A stretch of 64,000 bases of DNA from Paragorgia papillata (lineage: Eukaryota; Cnidaria; Anthozoa; Scleralcyonacea; Coralliidae): contig JAWNZC010000113.1 of assembly GCA_035771165.1 (NCBI GenBank), positions 302,501-366,500 of the forward strand, in the 5' to 3' direction. The translations under genes were made by a program, and so were the position numbers. This document shows positions 14,919 through 22,430 of the stretch, in pieces (positions within the stretch are counted from its first letter, which is position 1; the number at the start of each line of letters is the position of its first letter). The notes beneath the pieces were generated by a model. That model searched no databases and was not told the origin of the DNA. It worked only from the letters and a program-made list of their open reading frames with translations.

Positions 14919-15890
14919 TTAATTCTGTTCTCCAACAACTTTAACCAACTCCTCACCATAAAATTTTCCCATAATGTCCTCCTCCTTATCCCGAATTCTG
15001 TACATAACTGGAACTCCCCTGAAAACCGCTGACACAGTAAAAATTTCATTTGTAAAATTTGGGTCATATCCTTTTGCAAAGTTTTTTCTGTATTTTTGGA
15101 TCCTGACACGGTCCCCAATTTTGAATTTTGGGTTTACTTGAGATTCAAGAGGAGGAATTCCGTACAGAGTAAAAAATACTTTGGATTGGTTGCTATCATT
15201 AACATCTTTGGGTTTCATTTTAATGATACTGTGGATGGTGTTGTTGTAACTTCCCACAAACTTGTCAAGACTATTTAACCACTTCTTGTTTCCTTTGAAA
15301 GTAAAAAATTTCCACATCCTGGTTTTCAAAGTTCTGTTAAATCTTTCCACAAGTGCAGCCTTTCTGTGGGATCTGGATGAAAAATATTCTATGTTTAAAG
15401 ATTTCAAAAGAGTTTTTACCCCAACATTGTAAAACTCCTTTCCCTCGTCAAACTGGACTGTTTCTGGATATTTACCAAATCTTTTCTTAAATTCTTCCAA
15501 CATTTTTGTAACACCAGGCACCATAGCGACAGTACTCTTTCTATGGATAGGAACAGCAAAACCAAATCTTGACAAAATTTCAATACCTGTCAATATCCAA
15601 TTTTGGTCATTATTTTCAGAACCAAATTTTGCCATATCTACCAAGTCCATTTGCATTTGATCAGCAAGATTTTTAACGAATGTTTTTTGGTATTTTCTTG
15701 GTTTTCTAATGGTTTTGTGTAAAGTAAAAACTTTTTGGCTGTGTAACCATTCCTTAACTTGTTTTCTGGTTATTGAAGAATTTTCTTTTACAGCAGCTTG
15801 GTAAAGTTTCTCCATAGATTGGTAACCTGTTACAGGATTGTAGTAAATATCTCGAAGTTCAAGATCAATAAGTAAAAGTTCATCTTCCAT
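14919..15890 (-). CDS. Retroviral-type integrase (323 residues)
   Basis: This enzyme joins the element's ends to target DNA and produces the 6-bp duplication. The catalytic triad of an rve core is visible: D82 in MQMDLVDM, D148 in VQFDEGKEF and E182 in AALVERFNRTLK, with 33 residues between the last two. An N-terminal helical DNA-binding region precedes it (SSITRKQVKEWLHSQ). The C-terminal domain (KFKIGDRVRIQKYR, GKFYGEELVKV) is the SH3/chromo-like fold seen in Polinton and Ty3-type integrases. No CCHH zinc pair is apparent at the N-terminus. It is intact from start to stop. It is divergent from the 15917 gene across only 26 bases, which must hold both promoters. Confidence 0.93.
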   Translation of the reverse strand: MEDELLLIDLELRDIYYNPVTGYQSMEKLYQAAVKENSSITRKQVKEWLHSQKVFTLHKTIRKPRKYQKTFVKNLADQMQMDLVDMAKFGSENNDQNWILTGIEILSRFGFAVPIHRKSTVAMVPGVTKMLEEFKKRFGKYPETVQFDEGKEFYNVGVKTLLKSLNIEYFSSRSHRKAALVERFNRTLKTRMWKFFTFKGNKKWLNSLDKFVGSYNNTIHSIIKMKPKDVNDSNQSKVFFTLYGIPPLESQVNPKFKIGDRVRIQKYRKNFAKGYDPNFTNEIFTVSAVFRGVPVMYRIRDKEEDIMGKFYGEELVKVVGEQN

Positions 15891-15916
15891 TTATTTCCAA
15901 AAGTTTTAAATAAACA
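15891..15916. promoter_or_regulatory. 26-bp divergent promoter between integrase and the plus-strand gene
   Basis: The gap reads TTATTTCCAAAAGTTTTAAA then TAAACA before the plus ATG. Each side has an AATAAATG- or AAATAAACAATG-type start context. With no other room, both transcripts must initiate here. Confidence 0.5.
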
Positions 15917-17137
15917 ATGACAGAATCTAAAGAATGGCCAAAGGAGTGGAATGTTTCTGGAACGGTTCAGAAATTTTCCAAACAACCAAAGGCTTCTGTA
16001 AACATTAACACAATTACCATATTTGTAAATGAAAAAGAGAATTTTATTGTAAATTTGAATCCTCTTGATTTGACATTTCAACAACCAATGAAAACAAGGA
16101 ATCCAAACATAAATGATTTCCTTACTATTCCATATTTTACAGCTATTGCTGCCAGTTATGTTGCAAGTTATTTGTGTGGGATTTCTAACAAGCATTTCAA
16201 GAATGATTTTGAAAGATTTAGGTCTTCTTTTCTAACAAGCATTGTCCAATATCATTATGTTTTTCAGGTTAGAAGGTTTTTAAAACATCCAAACAAACTC
16301 AGAAGGTTTTTAACAGCAGATGTCATAAAAATTTTGCAACACAACCCCAATGACGTTTGGGTAAAGAAAATAAGTAACTCAACACAAAGTGCGAAAGAAT
16401 TTACACAAGATATGAAAGATCTTGGTTATGAAGTTAGATATGTAAATTTAACAAAAGAAAGTTATGGAAGAGTAAACACATATGAGGAACTGGTGTCAGC
16501 TGGTTCAAGGCATCCTGATGATTTCAAACATTTCATTCCCAAAGACTCCAATGGTCTTACACTGCTTGGTCAAAAGTTATTCCAACAATCCCTAGAATCT
16601 TTTGTTTACTGTGTTTTGGGAGCACAGGCAAAAACGAGGTGGGTCATTGTTGGCGAGGGGGCTAAAAGTTTACAAACACAAGAAGTGTTTAAAAAGTTAA
16701 TGGAGGATACAATAGCACAGGATGATATTACTGTTTCCATTTCAAATATGAGACAAGCCATCAAGTCCACAAATGTTATTTTAAATTTTGCCATATCTCC
16801 TGGTTTAATTTTAATCCCATCCGACATGAGAATTCTTATTAACCCAATTAGTGGTTTCAATAATGTTCTTACCCTGGCTACAAAAGGAATGGTTCTTGGA
16901 CTTAACAGACATTTGAATATTAGCAAACCTGTTGGGAAATCCATTGTAAAATTTCCTGTAAAACCCATTGAAACTATTGATGATGTTGTTAAAATTAATG
17001 AAAGAAAATACAAACCAGGAATATTTACCTCCTTACCACCCCAACCACAAAAAAGCGACAACAGATTGCCAGAAGTTTTTGGAGCTTCAATCGGTACTGT
17101 TTTCTTGGTATTTAAAGGAATATCAAAATTAATTTAA
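15917..17137 (+). CDS. Conserved-looking Polinton protein of unknown function (406 residues)
   Basis: It begins MTESKEWPKEWNVSG. The protein is rich in aromatic and basic residues, with alternating helices and strands, and has no obvious membrane segment except a weak hydrophobic tail (VFGASIGTVFLVFKGISKLI). Segments such as HPDDFKHFIPKDSNGLTLLG and SPGLILIPSDMRILINPISG look structured. I see no catalytic motif I can name. It is transcribed away from the integrase and followed 9 bases later by the zinc-ribbon gene on the same strand, so the two are probably co-expressed. It could be a structural or maturation protein. I specifically looked for the His-Asp-Cys arrangement of an adenovirus-type protease and did not find it. 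Confidence 0.7.
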   Translation: MTESKEWPKEWNVSGTVQKFSKQPKASVNINTITIFVNEKENFIVNLNPLDLTFQQPMKTRNPNINDFLTIPYFTAIAASYVASYLCGISNKHFKNDFERFRSSFLTSIVQYHYVFQVRRFLKHPNKLRRFLTADVIKILQHNPNDVWVKKISNSTQSAKEFTQDMKDLGYEVRYVNLTKESYGRVNTYEELVSAGSRHPDDFKHFIPKDSNGLTLLGQKLFQQSLESFVYCVLGAQAKTRWVIVGEGAKSLQTQEVFKKLMEDTIAQDDITVSISNMRQAIKSTNVILNFAISPGLILIPSDMRILINPISGFNNVLTLATKGMVLGLNRHLNISKPVGKSIVKFPVKPIETIDDVVKINERKYKPGIFTSLPPQPQKSDNRLPEVFGASIGTVFLVFKGISKLI

Positions 17138-17146
17138 ATAAAAGAG

Positions 17147-17812
17147 ATGCCAAGAACAAAGTCAAAGCCATTCCAATATTTAGATATCTTTGGAAATCCA
17201 ATTTTTGAAGTCAAAGAAGACCCAAAAGATTTTAATGAAAGTCTTCTGGAACTTGAAACTCTTAAAAACAAAAGTAGTTGTTGTATGGCACAAAGACATG
17301 AGATTGAAGGATTCATAATTTGTGGAAAATGTGGTATGGAGTTGGAAAAGTTGCATGGTTGGAACCACAGAGAACGAAACCCACCACTACAACTTAAAAA
17401 CTATGTTAAATTATTTTGGAAATTATTTTCAAAGGAGAATAAAATTATTGGTTATGAGATCATGAAATTCTTTTTAAAAACAAAGGATCGTCTCAAAGGT
17501 TTGGGTTTGGTCTCGGACAAAAATTTTAGTGTTAAATACATTATGTTCATTATTTTGGGAATTTGTCAAAGAGAAGATCTTTTAAAAAAAATGAAGAAAC
17601 CATCTCTGGCAGAACTAAAAACGTTTGATGAAATTAAATATATTTTAAACTTTTCTCCAAAAGACAATGCTTACAGACCATATCAAACAGGATTCAAAAT
17701 GTTTGGGACTGCTCTTAGTGTTGAAAATGTTTTAAAAATTGAAGAAATGGGTGGTATCAGAAAGTGCAAAGAGTTTACAAAATTGATTAAAGAAGGAAAG
17801 ACAAGTCTTTAA
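17147..17812 (+). CDS. Zinc-ribbon protein, possibly a transcription factor (221 residues)
   Basis: Near the N-terminus CC-X4-H-X7-C-X2-C (C45, C46, H51, C59, C62; within SSCCMAQRHE and FIICGKCGMEL) forms a likely zinc ribbon, similar in shape to the N-terminal ribbon of TFIIB-type factors. The remainder is helical and basic (LKNYVKLFWKLFSKENKIIG, GGIRKCKEFTKLIKEGK). Such a ribbon plus helices would suit a factor that reads the element's own start boxes; that is inference. It follows the 15917 gene by 9 bases and ends before the perfect palindrome at 17830-17851. Confidence 0.6.
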   Translation: MPRTKSKPFQYLDIFGNPIFEVKEDPKDFNESLLELETLKNKSSCCMAQRHEIEGFIICGKCGMELEKLHGWNHRERNPPLQLKNYVKLFWKLFSKENKIIGYEIMKFFLKTKDRLKGLGLVSDKNFSVKYIMFIILGICQREDLLKKMKKPSLAELKTFDEIKYILNFSPKDNAYRPYQTGFKMFGTALSVENVLKIEEMGGIRKCKEFTKLIKEGKTSL

Positions 17813-17829
17813 AAAAAACTTTTGAAAAC

Positions 17830-17851
17830 TTATAACAAAATTTTGTTATAA
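17830..17851. terminator. Perfect 22-bp palindrome between converging genes
   Basis: TTATAACAAAATTTTGTTAT plus AA reads the same on both strands. It lies 18 bases after the stop of the plus-strand zinc-ribbon gene and 12 bases after the stop of the minus-strand 17863 gene. The identical palindrome recurs at 25884-25905. Confidence 0.65.
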
Positions 17852-17862
17852 TTTTTTAAGAA

Positions 17863-18261
17863 TCAAACAACAACAGCCAACAACCAACCAGCACCAGCCC
17901 CAAGAAGTGTTACAGTAATGGTCATATATTTTTGCATTTCATCACTTGGTTGGTAGTAATCTTCAAGTTTTGGTTCATTTAAATTTTCTTTTTGAATTTC
18001 ATGAAGTTGTTGAAAAGCTTTTGATGTTACTGCCATGTCATAGTTTGCATCCCGGATTTCATCTTGGAGTTCTCTAACTTTGTCCTTTCTTTTAATTTCA
18101 TTTTCAAAGAATCTTTCTTTGTCTTTTTGAAGTCTTTCTGTTGCCAAATTATGTCTTTTTGCTTCGTCAGCATAACCATGTTTGTTAAATGACTGGAACA
18201 AATAACCAGCACCTGCAAAGGCAACTGCATTAAATAATCCTCCTGCTATCATTGATGCCAT
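17863..18261 (-). CDS. Two-helix membrane protein with a central coiled coil (132 residues)
   Basis: It starts MASMIAGGLFNAVAFAGAGY, a hydrophobic glycine/alanine-rich segment (residues 3-22). A charged coiled coil runs over about 30-85 (ERLQKDKERFFENEIKRKDK). It ends with a second hydrophobic segment, MTITVTLLGAGAGWLLAVVV. The layout suggests a membrane-anchored structural or fusion-type component, but no family is recognised. Start context is AAATAAATG. Confidence 0.6.
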   Translation of the reverse strand: MASMIAGGLFNAVAFAGAGYLFQSFNKHGYADEAKRHNLATERLQKDKERFFENEIKRKDKVRELQDEIRDANYDMAVTSKAFQQLHEIQKENLNEPKLEDYYQPSDEMQKYMTITVTLLGAGAGWLLAVVV

Positions 18262-18327
18262 TTATTTAAAAGATGACCAAACATTTATTCTTGACTTTTG
18301 CAGTTCAAATTTTACCAAGTCTTTTCT

Positions 18328-18558
18328 CTATGATTTCTTTGGATCCACATTTTTCGGGATGTATCCTTTGTCCTGTGCCATCTTTACTGTAAATAATCCA
18401 CCTGCAACTGCAACCCCAAGTTTAGCTGTTTCTTTAAAACTTGCTGGCGCTGCTAAGGATTGGCCTGTTAACTTTTTGACAACCATACTTACTCCAACAG
18501 CAGCAACTGTTATCAAAGCTGCTTCATACAAATCATTTAAAACCTCGTTCTTATTCAT
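18328..18558 (-). CDS. Small two-pass membrane protein (76 residues)
   Basis: The protein begins MNKNEVLNDLYEAA. Two hydrophobic segments (ALITVAAVGVSMVV and LGVAVAGGLFTVKM) flank a short polar loop containing KKLTGQSLAAP. The start codon lies in TTAATAAATG. Size and composition resemble its neighbour at 17863-18261, with which it may form a membrane-protein block. No family is recognised. Confidence 0.55.
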   Translation of the reverse strand: MNKNEVLNDLYEAALITVAAVGVSMVVKKLTGQSLAAPASFKETAKLGVAVAGGLFTVKMAQDKGYIPKNVDPKKS

Positions 18559-18608
18559 TTATTAATATATTAAAAAAATTATAACAAAATTTTGAGGAAA
18601 GTAAAAAT

Positions 18609-18630
18609 TTATAACATTTTTTTGTTATAA
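18609..18630. terminator. Hairpin at the 3' end of the 18658 gene
   Basis: TTATAACA and TGTTATAA form an 8-bp stem around a six-T loop, 28 bases beyond the stop of the 60-residue gene. A half-copy of the same motif lies at about 18578-18595. Confidence 0.6.
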
Positions 18631-18657
18631 GTTTTAATGAAAGTTTTCAGAAAAGTT

Positions 18658-18840
18658 TTAGAAGATTTTTAGGATTTCAATTACTTTTACATAGTTTTTT
18701 AAAGCTGGTATCAAATCATTTACAGCCACCTTTAGGTTTGTTAAATTTTGGTCTTTTTCATCTTTTAAAAATACTTTCAGTCTTACCAAATAGTTTAGCA
18801 TCTCTTTGGCATTTTTTATTTTGTCAATGTCTATTATCAT
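18658..18840 (-). CDS. Small helical protein (60 residues)
   Basis: The sequence MIIDIDKIKNAKEMLNYLVR through NYVKVIEILKIF is a leucine/isoleucine- and lysine-rich helix with heptad-like spacing. The start is in an AATAAATG context and a hairpin follows. No family is recognised; the regular gene signals make it more likely to be real than a chance frame. Confidence 0.45.
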   Translation of the reverse strand: MIIDIDKIKNAKEMLNYLVRLKVFLKDEKDQNLTNLKVAVNDLIPALKNYVKVIEILKIF

Positions 18841-18853
18841 TTATTTTCAAACC

Positions 18854-19504
18854 TTATGGAGTCTCATAATTCTGTGGACATAAAAAAATCTCAAGAAGGA
18901 TGTCACCAACATTGTGGTCAACTTTAAATTTGAGTTCATTGTAGACACCATTGTCCAACATTGCCTCAGAATTAATGTTTGCAAATTTTTCGACTGATCC
19001 CTTCAATAATTGTCTTGTTGTAATTGGAAGAACTGCAGCTGTTCTGTCCCGTTTTCCTGAAAATGATGTCCTAGTTCCATCAATCATTTCGCAAGATATA
19101 CAAACAAATTTCATTCCAAGATTTATGTTGACTGTTTTTGGGCTGACAAGACTTGTTCCAGCTCTAATTAATGTTGTCTCTGAATAACCCAGTAATGGAC
19201 CAATGGTGTTATACAGGTAAAGATCTTTTGTTGGGTATAACTGGATTTTACAGCTATACGGAAGTAATTCTGACTTTATTCCATTTTCCTTGAAAACCCT
19301 CATAATCATGCCGACAGTCCAATATCCACTGGAAAAACTAATTTGCTTTCCTCCATGTAAAACATGGGTTGGGCTTGTTAAATTATTGTAATCCCAGAAA
19401 ACTGTTGCATCCTTAACCATTAGTTTGGTATCTTCAATGATCAAAGGATCTTCAAATTTAATTGTTGTTTCTCCGTTTTTCAACAATATTCTTAGGTTCC
19501 TCAT
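18854..19504 (-). CDS. Probable minor capsid (penton) protein (216 residues)
   Basis: It begins MRNLRILLKNGETTIKFEDP. The sequence is beta-rich throughout, with VLHGGKQISFSSGYWTVGMI, NTIGPLLGYSETTLIRAG and a closing ELKFKVDHNVGDILLEIFL. In Polintons a protein of about this length lies near the ATPase and major capsid genes and forms a single jelly roll at the capsid vertices. Position, length and predicted strands fit, but I see no signature that proves it. The start codon is in a GATAAATG context, 12 bases from the ATPase stop. Confidence 0.65.
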   Translation of the reverse strand: MRNLRILLKNGETTIKFEDPLIIEDTKLMVKDATVFWDYNNLTSPTHVLHGGKQISFSSGYWTVGMIMRVFKENGIKSELLPYSCKIQLYPTKDLYLYNTIGPLLGYSETTLIRAGTSLVSPKTVNINLGMKFVCISCEMIDGTRTSFSGKRDRTAAVLPITTRQLLKGSVEKFANINSEAMLDNGVYNELKFKVDHNVGDILLEIFLCPQNYETP

Positions 19505-19516
19505 TTATCTTAAAGT

Positions 19517-20158
19517 TTAAAAGTTTATCAAATTTTCCCCAAATGGTTCAACTATTTTGTGGTCATATGGATGGATTAAATTGATCTCCAATTTTGAATA
19601 TTTTTTGGATTTCAATGTTTCTTTAATTTTTTTCTCTTCTTCTTTTGGTATGTCTAAATAATCATCCAAAATAACTTGCATATCTTTTCTGTTTGGGTTG
19701 TAAAAAGTAACCAGTTTCGAAATATTTTCTCGGTATGGTTTTGCAATGCTTGTCAACTGTTGGGTTACAACTATTGTACTAATATTCATATGTCTTGCAC
19801 CAAAACCAAGTTTTACTAATTCGCTGGTTCTGTTTTTAACACTCTGTCCAGAAGCACAGTCATCCAGGATAATGAGACTTGGGGTTCCTTTGCAATAGTC
19901 AACTACATATTTTAAGAAATCTTCTGACTCATCTTGATCGCAAGGGATAACAAAAAATCTTGGATCATGTAAATGTTCCCATTCCAAATATGTTTTGTTC
20001 CATACAAAAGTTGGACATATTAAAACTATGTTTTCAAATTTTTTTTTGTAATTTTCTTCTAAATTTTTTAAAAGGTAATGAGTCTTTCCACAACTCGTCA
20101 TTCCAACAATAATTATGTTAAATGGTTTTGGGTCTTGGGTTTGATCTTGGTTTTTCAT
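19517..20158 (-). CDS. FtsK/HerA-type genome-packaging ATPase (213 residues)
   Basis: This motor pumps DNA into capsids in viruses with double jelly-roll capsids and is a standard Polinton gene. Walker A is VGMTSCGKTHY (residues 18-28), Walker B SLIILDDCAS (94-103), and a third motif STIVVTQQ (127-134) matches the A32-like family. Length is normal and all motifs are intact. It lies 16 bases downstream of the major capsid stop and just before the probable minor capsid gene, the usual morphogenesis cluster. Confidence 0.93.
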   Translation of the reverse strand: MKNQDQTQDPKPFNIIIVGMTSCGKTHYLLKNLEENYKKKFENIVLICPTFVWNKTYLEWEHLHDPRFFVIPCDQDESEDFLKYVVDYCKGTPSLIILDDCASGQSVKNRTSELVKLGFGARHMNISTIVVTQQLTSIAKPYRENISKLVTFYNPNRKDMQVILDDYLDIPKEEEKKIKETLKSKKYSKLEINLIHPYDHKIVEPFGENLINF

Positions 20159-20174
20159 TTATTTCTTGAGAATC

Positions 20175-21386
20175 TCAATAGTTGACACTCTGGAATGCTC
20201 CTCCTTGGACTTTCAATAAGCCATCTGAGAGAATGAAAACATGGCATCTCAAATCTGTTGATGTTGCTTTTTTCTTAATTTCTAACATAATCCCAGATTG
20301 GGTGGTCAAAAGTTTTGTACCATCTCCATACACAGCATTGTCATTAATTGACCGAAGATCCACAACAAGTGCAAACTGGTTTTCTGTAAAGAATTCGTCA
20401 GCTTGAATTGTTGGATAGTTGGTATGTCTGAAAAGTCGCTCAGCCTCTTCAAACAATCTCCTTTTTGGAATTCCTTGGGAGTAAATGCTATTCGGGACTC
20501 CTTCAATGGTAATTTTTACTCTTTCAATATTGGGATATACAAATTCTTCAGATCCACTTCTTGTTGCCTTTGTAAACAACATTACAACCGCCTTCATGCT
20601 CTTTCTTGGCAGATTGATGGTCTCATTAATTAATGTTGAAGCTGCAGCCCATGGTGTGGTTTTCATCAAAGTTACATGCTCAAAGGAAAGTGCGCGACCG
20701 GCTTGGTAAGAAGATTCGATCTCCTGGACCAAGGCAAAGTTGGTAATGGTTTCATACTCCAACTCAATATTTTCCAAAGAATAACCAGCCACAGATTGAC
20801 TACTTTGTGCTTTCATAATGGCAGTGGCTTTTGGCAGAGTAATGATATATTGTAAATCATTCGCCATACTGTGGGGCGCATATAATCCATGATCCTTTAA
20901 AATCTTGTCCAACTTGATCCTCTGTTTGGTACCATACACAGCTGCATATGTGTCAGAAGAGGCATCGTCAGATTTCGAAATAAGTTTTCGCTGGTTTTCT
21001 GTTGCAATTCCATCCTCAATCATGTTAGCTCTCTCATGCTTGTCCATCCACAAGTCTTTGTAAGTTCCCAAAAGACTTTCCCCTGTGTTGTCATACACCT
21101 TCTCACCAGCAAACCTAACTTCCAAACGTTCTTGGAGTTGTCTTGCAAGGTTGTTATTAAACCAAGATTTGGTGTTTTTGTTCTTAAAGTCAAACAGGAG
21201 GAACATCTTGTCAGGAACTAATGTTGTTCCTGGTTTTAGTTTTGGGATGTGTATGTAAATTACTTCTCCTTCATTAGCAGAATTGGGATTGAAAGTAATT
21301 ACATTTCGGGCTCGTTCCCCAGTTATTGAACTTCTGTGTAACCGGTTATAACCGGGTTCTAATTCAACTTCTCTCTCTGTATTCAT
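20175..21386 (-). CDS. Major capsid protein, double jelly-roll type (403 residues)
   Basis: It begins MNTEREVELEPGYNRLHRSS and is beta-rich along its length. The C-terminal stretch is the most diagnostic: FALVVDLRSINDNAVYGDG, then SGIMLEIKKKATSTDLRCHV, then FILSDGLLKVQGGAF, the pattern I associate with Polinton major capsid proteins. Length is typical. It would assemble as trimers with pseudo-hexameric shape. The start overlaps a perfect TATAATAAATG box, and the ATPase follows directly, so capsid and packaging genes form one transcription block. Confidence 0.88.
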   Translation of the reverse strand: MNTEREVELEPGYNRLHRSSITGERARNVITFNPNSANEGEVIYIHIPKLKPGTTLVPDKMFLLFDFKNKNTKSWFNNNLARQLQERLEVRFAGEKVYDNTGESLLGTYKDLWMDKHERANMIEDGIATENQRKLISKSDDASSDTYAAVYGTKQRIKLDKILKDHGLYAPHSMANDLQYIITLPKATAIMKAQSSQSVAGYSLENIELEYETITNFALVQEIESSYQAGRALSFEHVTLMKTTPWAAASTLINETINLPRKSMKAVVMLFTKATRSGSEEFVYPNIERVKITIEGVPNSIYSQGIPKRRLFEEAERLFRHTNYPTIQADEFFTENQFALVVDLRSINDNAVYGDGTKLLTTQSGIMLEIKKKATSTDLRCHVFILSDGLLKVQGGAFQSVNY

Positions 21387-21394
21387 TTATTATA
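21384..21394 (-). promoter_or_regulatory. TATAATAAATG box at the major capsid start
   Basis: This is an exact match to the 11-mers at 12042-12052 and 13520-13530, with the ATG inside the motif. Confidence 0.65.
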
Positions 21395-21408
21395 TTAGGA
21401 AAAAAAAT

Positions 21409-21696
21409 TTAATAATTATTGAAAAATTCATCTTCATCTTCATATTCATCAAAATCATCTGGCATCAAAAGATCAAAATCTGCCCACAAATGATAACAAT
21501 GGTTTTCATTATAATTTTTGGTATCGTATTTGCTGTATAGTAACCAAAGTTTGTAACCATCATAACTTCCTTTTGAAATTAAAAAAATAAGTTTTCCAAT
21601 ATTAAACCAGTTTTTACTCCCAAAGACACATTCTGTTGCATAACTGTTGACAATCATATTTATTGAATTTCTTTCCAATTGTGGAAAGAATTTCAT
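21409..21696 (-). CDS. Small aromatic, acidic-tailed protein (95 residues)
   Basis: The protein starts MKFFPQLERNSINM and is rich in tyrosine, phenylalanine and tryptophan (KNWFNIGKLIFLISKGSY, YKLWLLYSKYD). It ends in an acidic tail (DDFDEYEDEDEFFNNY). No family is recognised. It sits between the capsid gene and a membrane protein gene in the same orientation, with short gaps. Confidence 0.5.
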   Translation of the reverse strand: MKFFPQLERNSINMIVNSYATECVFGSKNWFNIGKLIFLISKGSYDGYKLWLLYSKYDTKNYNENHCYHLWADFDLLMPDDFDEYEDEDEFFNNY

Positions 21697-21705
21697 TTCA
21701 AAAAG

Positions 21706-22077
21706 TTAGAGATCATATTTTGAAAGATCCTTGAAAACTGTTTTTGACTTTTGGGGTTTGTCTTTACTTTCTTTTGGCTCTTTTTTCCATTTTGAGTAGG
21801 TAATGTAAGTCGTAAGAAGGGCAGCAACTGTACCAAGTATTGCACAAGTTGTTGAAATGCTAACACCACTTCCTTCTTCAACTGGTTCCTCTGCTTGTTC
21901 CTTTTCAAGTCTGGCTTTCTTTTTAAGTTTTGCTTCCTTACTAATTGCAGCAAGTTTTTTCCCTTGTGCAACTCTTTTAGGATTTTTGACATGAACAGGA
22001 GGAGGGGTTTTTGTAATGGTTTGCTCCTGTTTGATCTCTGTTTTTTGTTCTGGTTCTGGTTTTTGTTCTGGTTCCAT
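21706..22077 (-). CDS. Basic protein with a single membrane helix (123 residues)
   Basis: An N-terminal proline/glutamate/glutamine-rich stretch (MEPEQKPEPEQKTEIKQEQ) is followed by a lysine-rich helix (GKKLAAISKEAKLKKKARLE). A membrane segment follows (VSISTTCAILGTVAALLTTY), then a charged tail. The order disordered-basic-membrane suggests a virion membrane or DNA-associated protein. The start codon is in TTAATAAATG. No family is recognised. Confidence 0.6.
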   Translation of the reverse strand: MEPEQKPEPEQKTEIKQEQTITKTPPPVHVKNPKRVAQGKKLAAISKEAKLKKKARLEKEQAEEPVEEGSGVSISTTCAILGTVAALLTTYITYSKWKKEPKESKDKPQKSKTVFKDLSKYDL

Positions 22078-22084
22078 TTATTAA

Positions 22085-22135
22085 TTTGTTTAACAACTAG
22101 TTAAAATTTGTTCAACAACTAGTTAAAATTTGTTC
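22085..22135. repeat. Tandem copies of an AACTAGTT-containing unit at a gene end
   Basis: CAACTAGTTAAAATTTGTT occurs twice in a row. The AACTAGTT core is palindromic, and the stretch overlaps the stop of the 22112 gene. It may act like the hairpins at other gene ends, though the pairing is weaker. Confidence 0.4.
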
Positions 22136-22390
22136 AAAACAGCTAGCTGGAATTTGTCTTGAAGTTGCTTTCAACCAATACCCATTTGGAAGAATTGTTG
22201 TTACAGTTAATGAAAAGTTGACTCTTGTTTGTTTTGGAAAAAATGTGTGGTTAATGAGTTTTGATTGGTCTGTAAAAACTTTGCCACATCTGCATGTAAA
22301 TTTTCCTGGAGATGTCCATTGAACAGATTTGAAATGGGGAGTAAAAACTGGGGTTTCGGTGGTTTCATATTTTACCATTCTTGATACCAT
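22112..22390 (-). CDS. Small zinc-finger-like protein (92 residues)
   Basis: The sequence FTCRCGKVFTDQSKLINHTF has the CxC...H layout of a degenerate C2H2 finger (the second zinc histidine is not clear). It is preceded by MVSRMVKYETTETPVFTPHF and followed by a beta-like region (RVNFSLTVTTILPNGYWLKA). A regulatory or nucleic-acid-binding role is possible. The start lies in an AAAATAAAAATGG context. Confidence 0.5.
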   Translation of the reverse strand: MVSRMVKYETTETPVFTPHFKSVQWTSPGKFTCRCGKVFTDQSKLINHTFFPKQTRVNFSLTVTTILPNGYWLKATSRQIPASCFEQILTSC

Positions 22391-22430
22391 TTTTATTTTA
22401 TTTTTAAAATGTTTTGTTCCTCATCAATTT

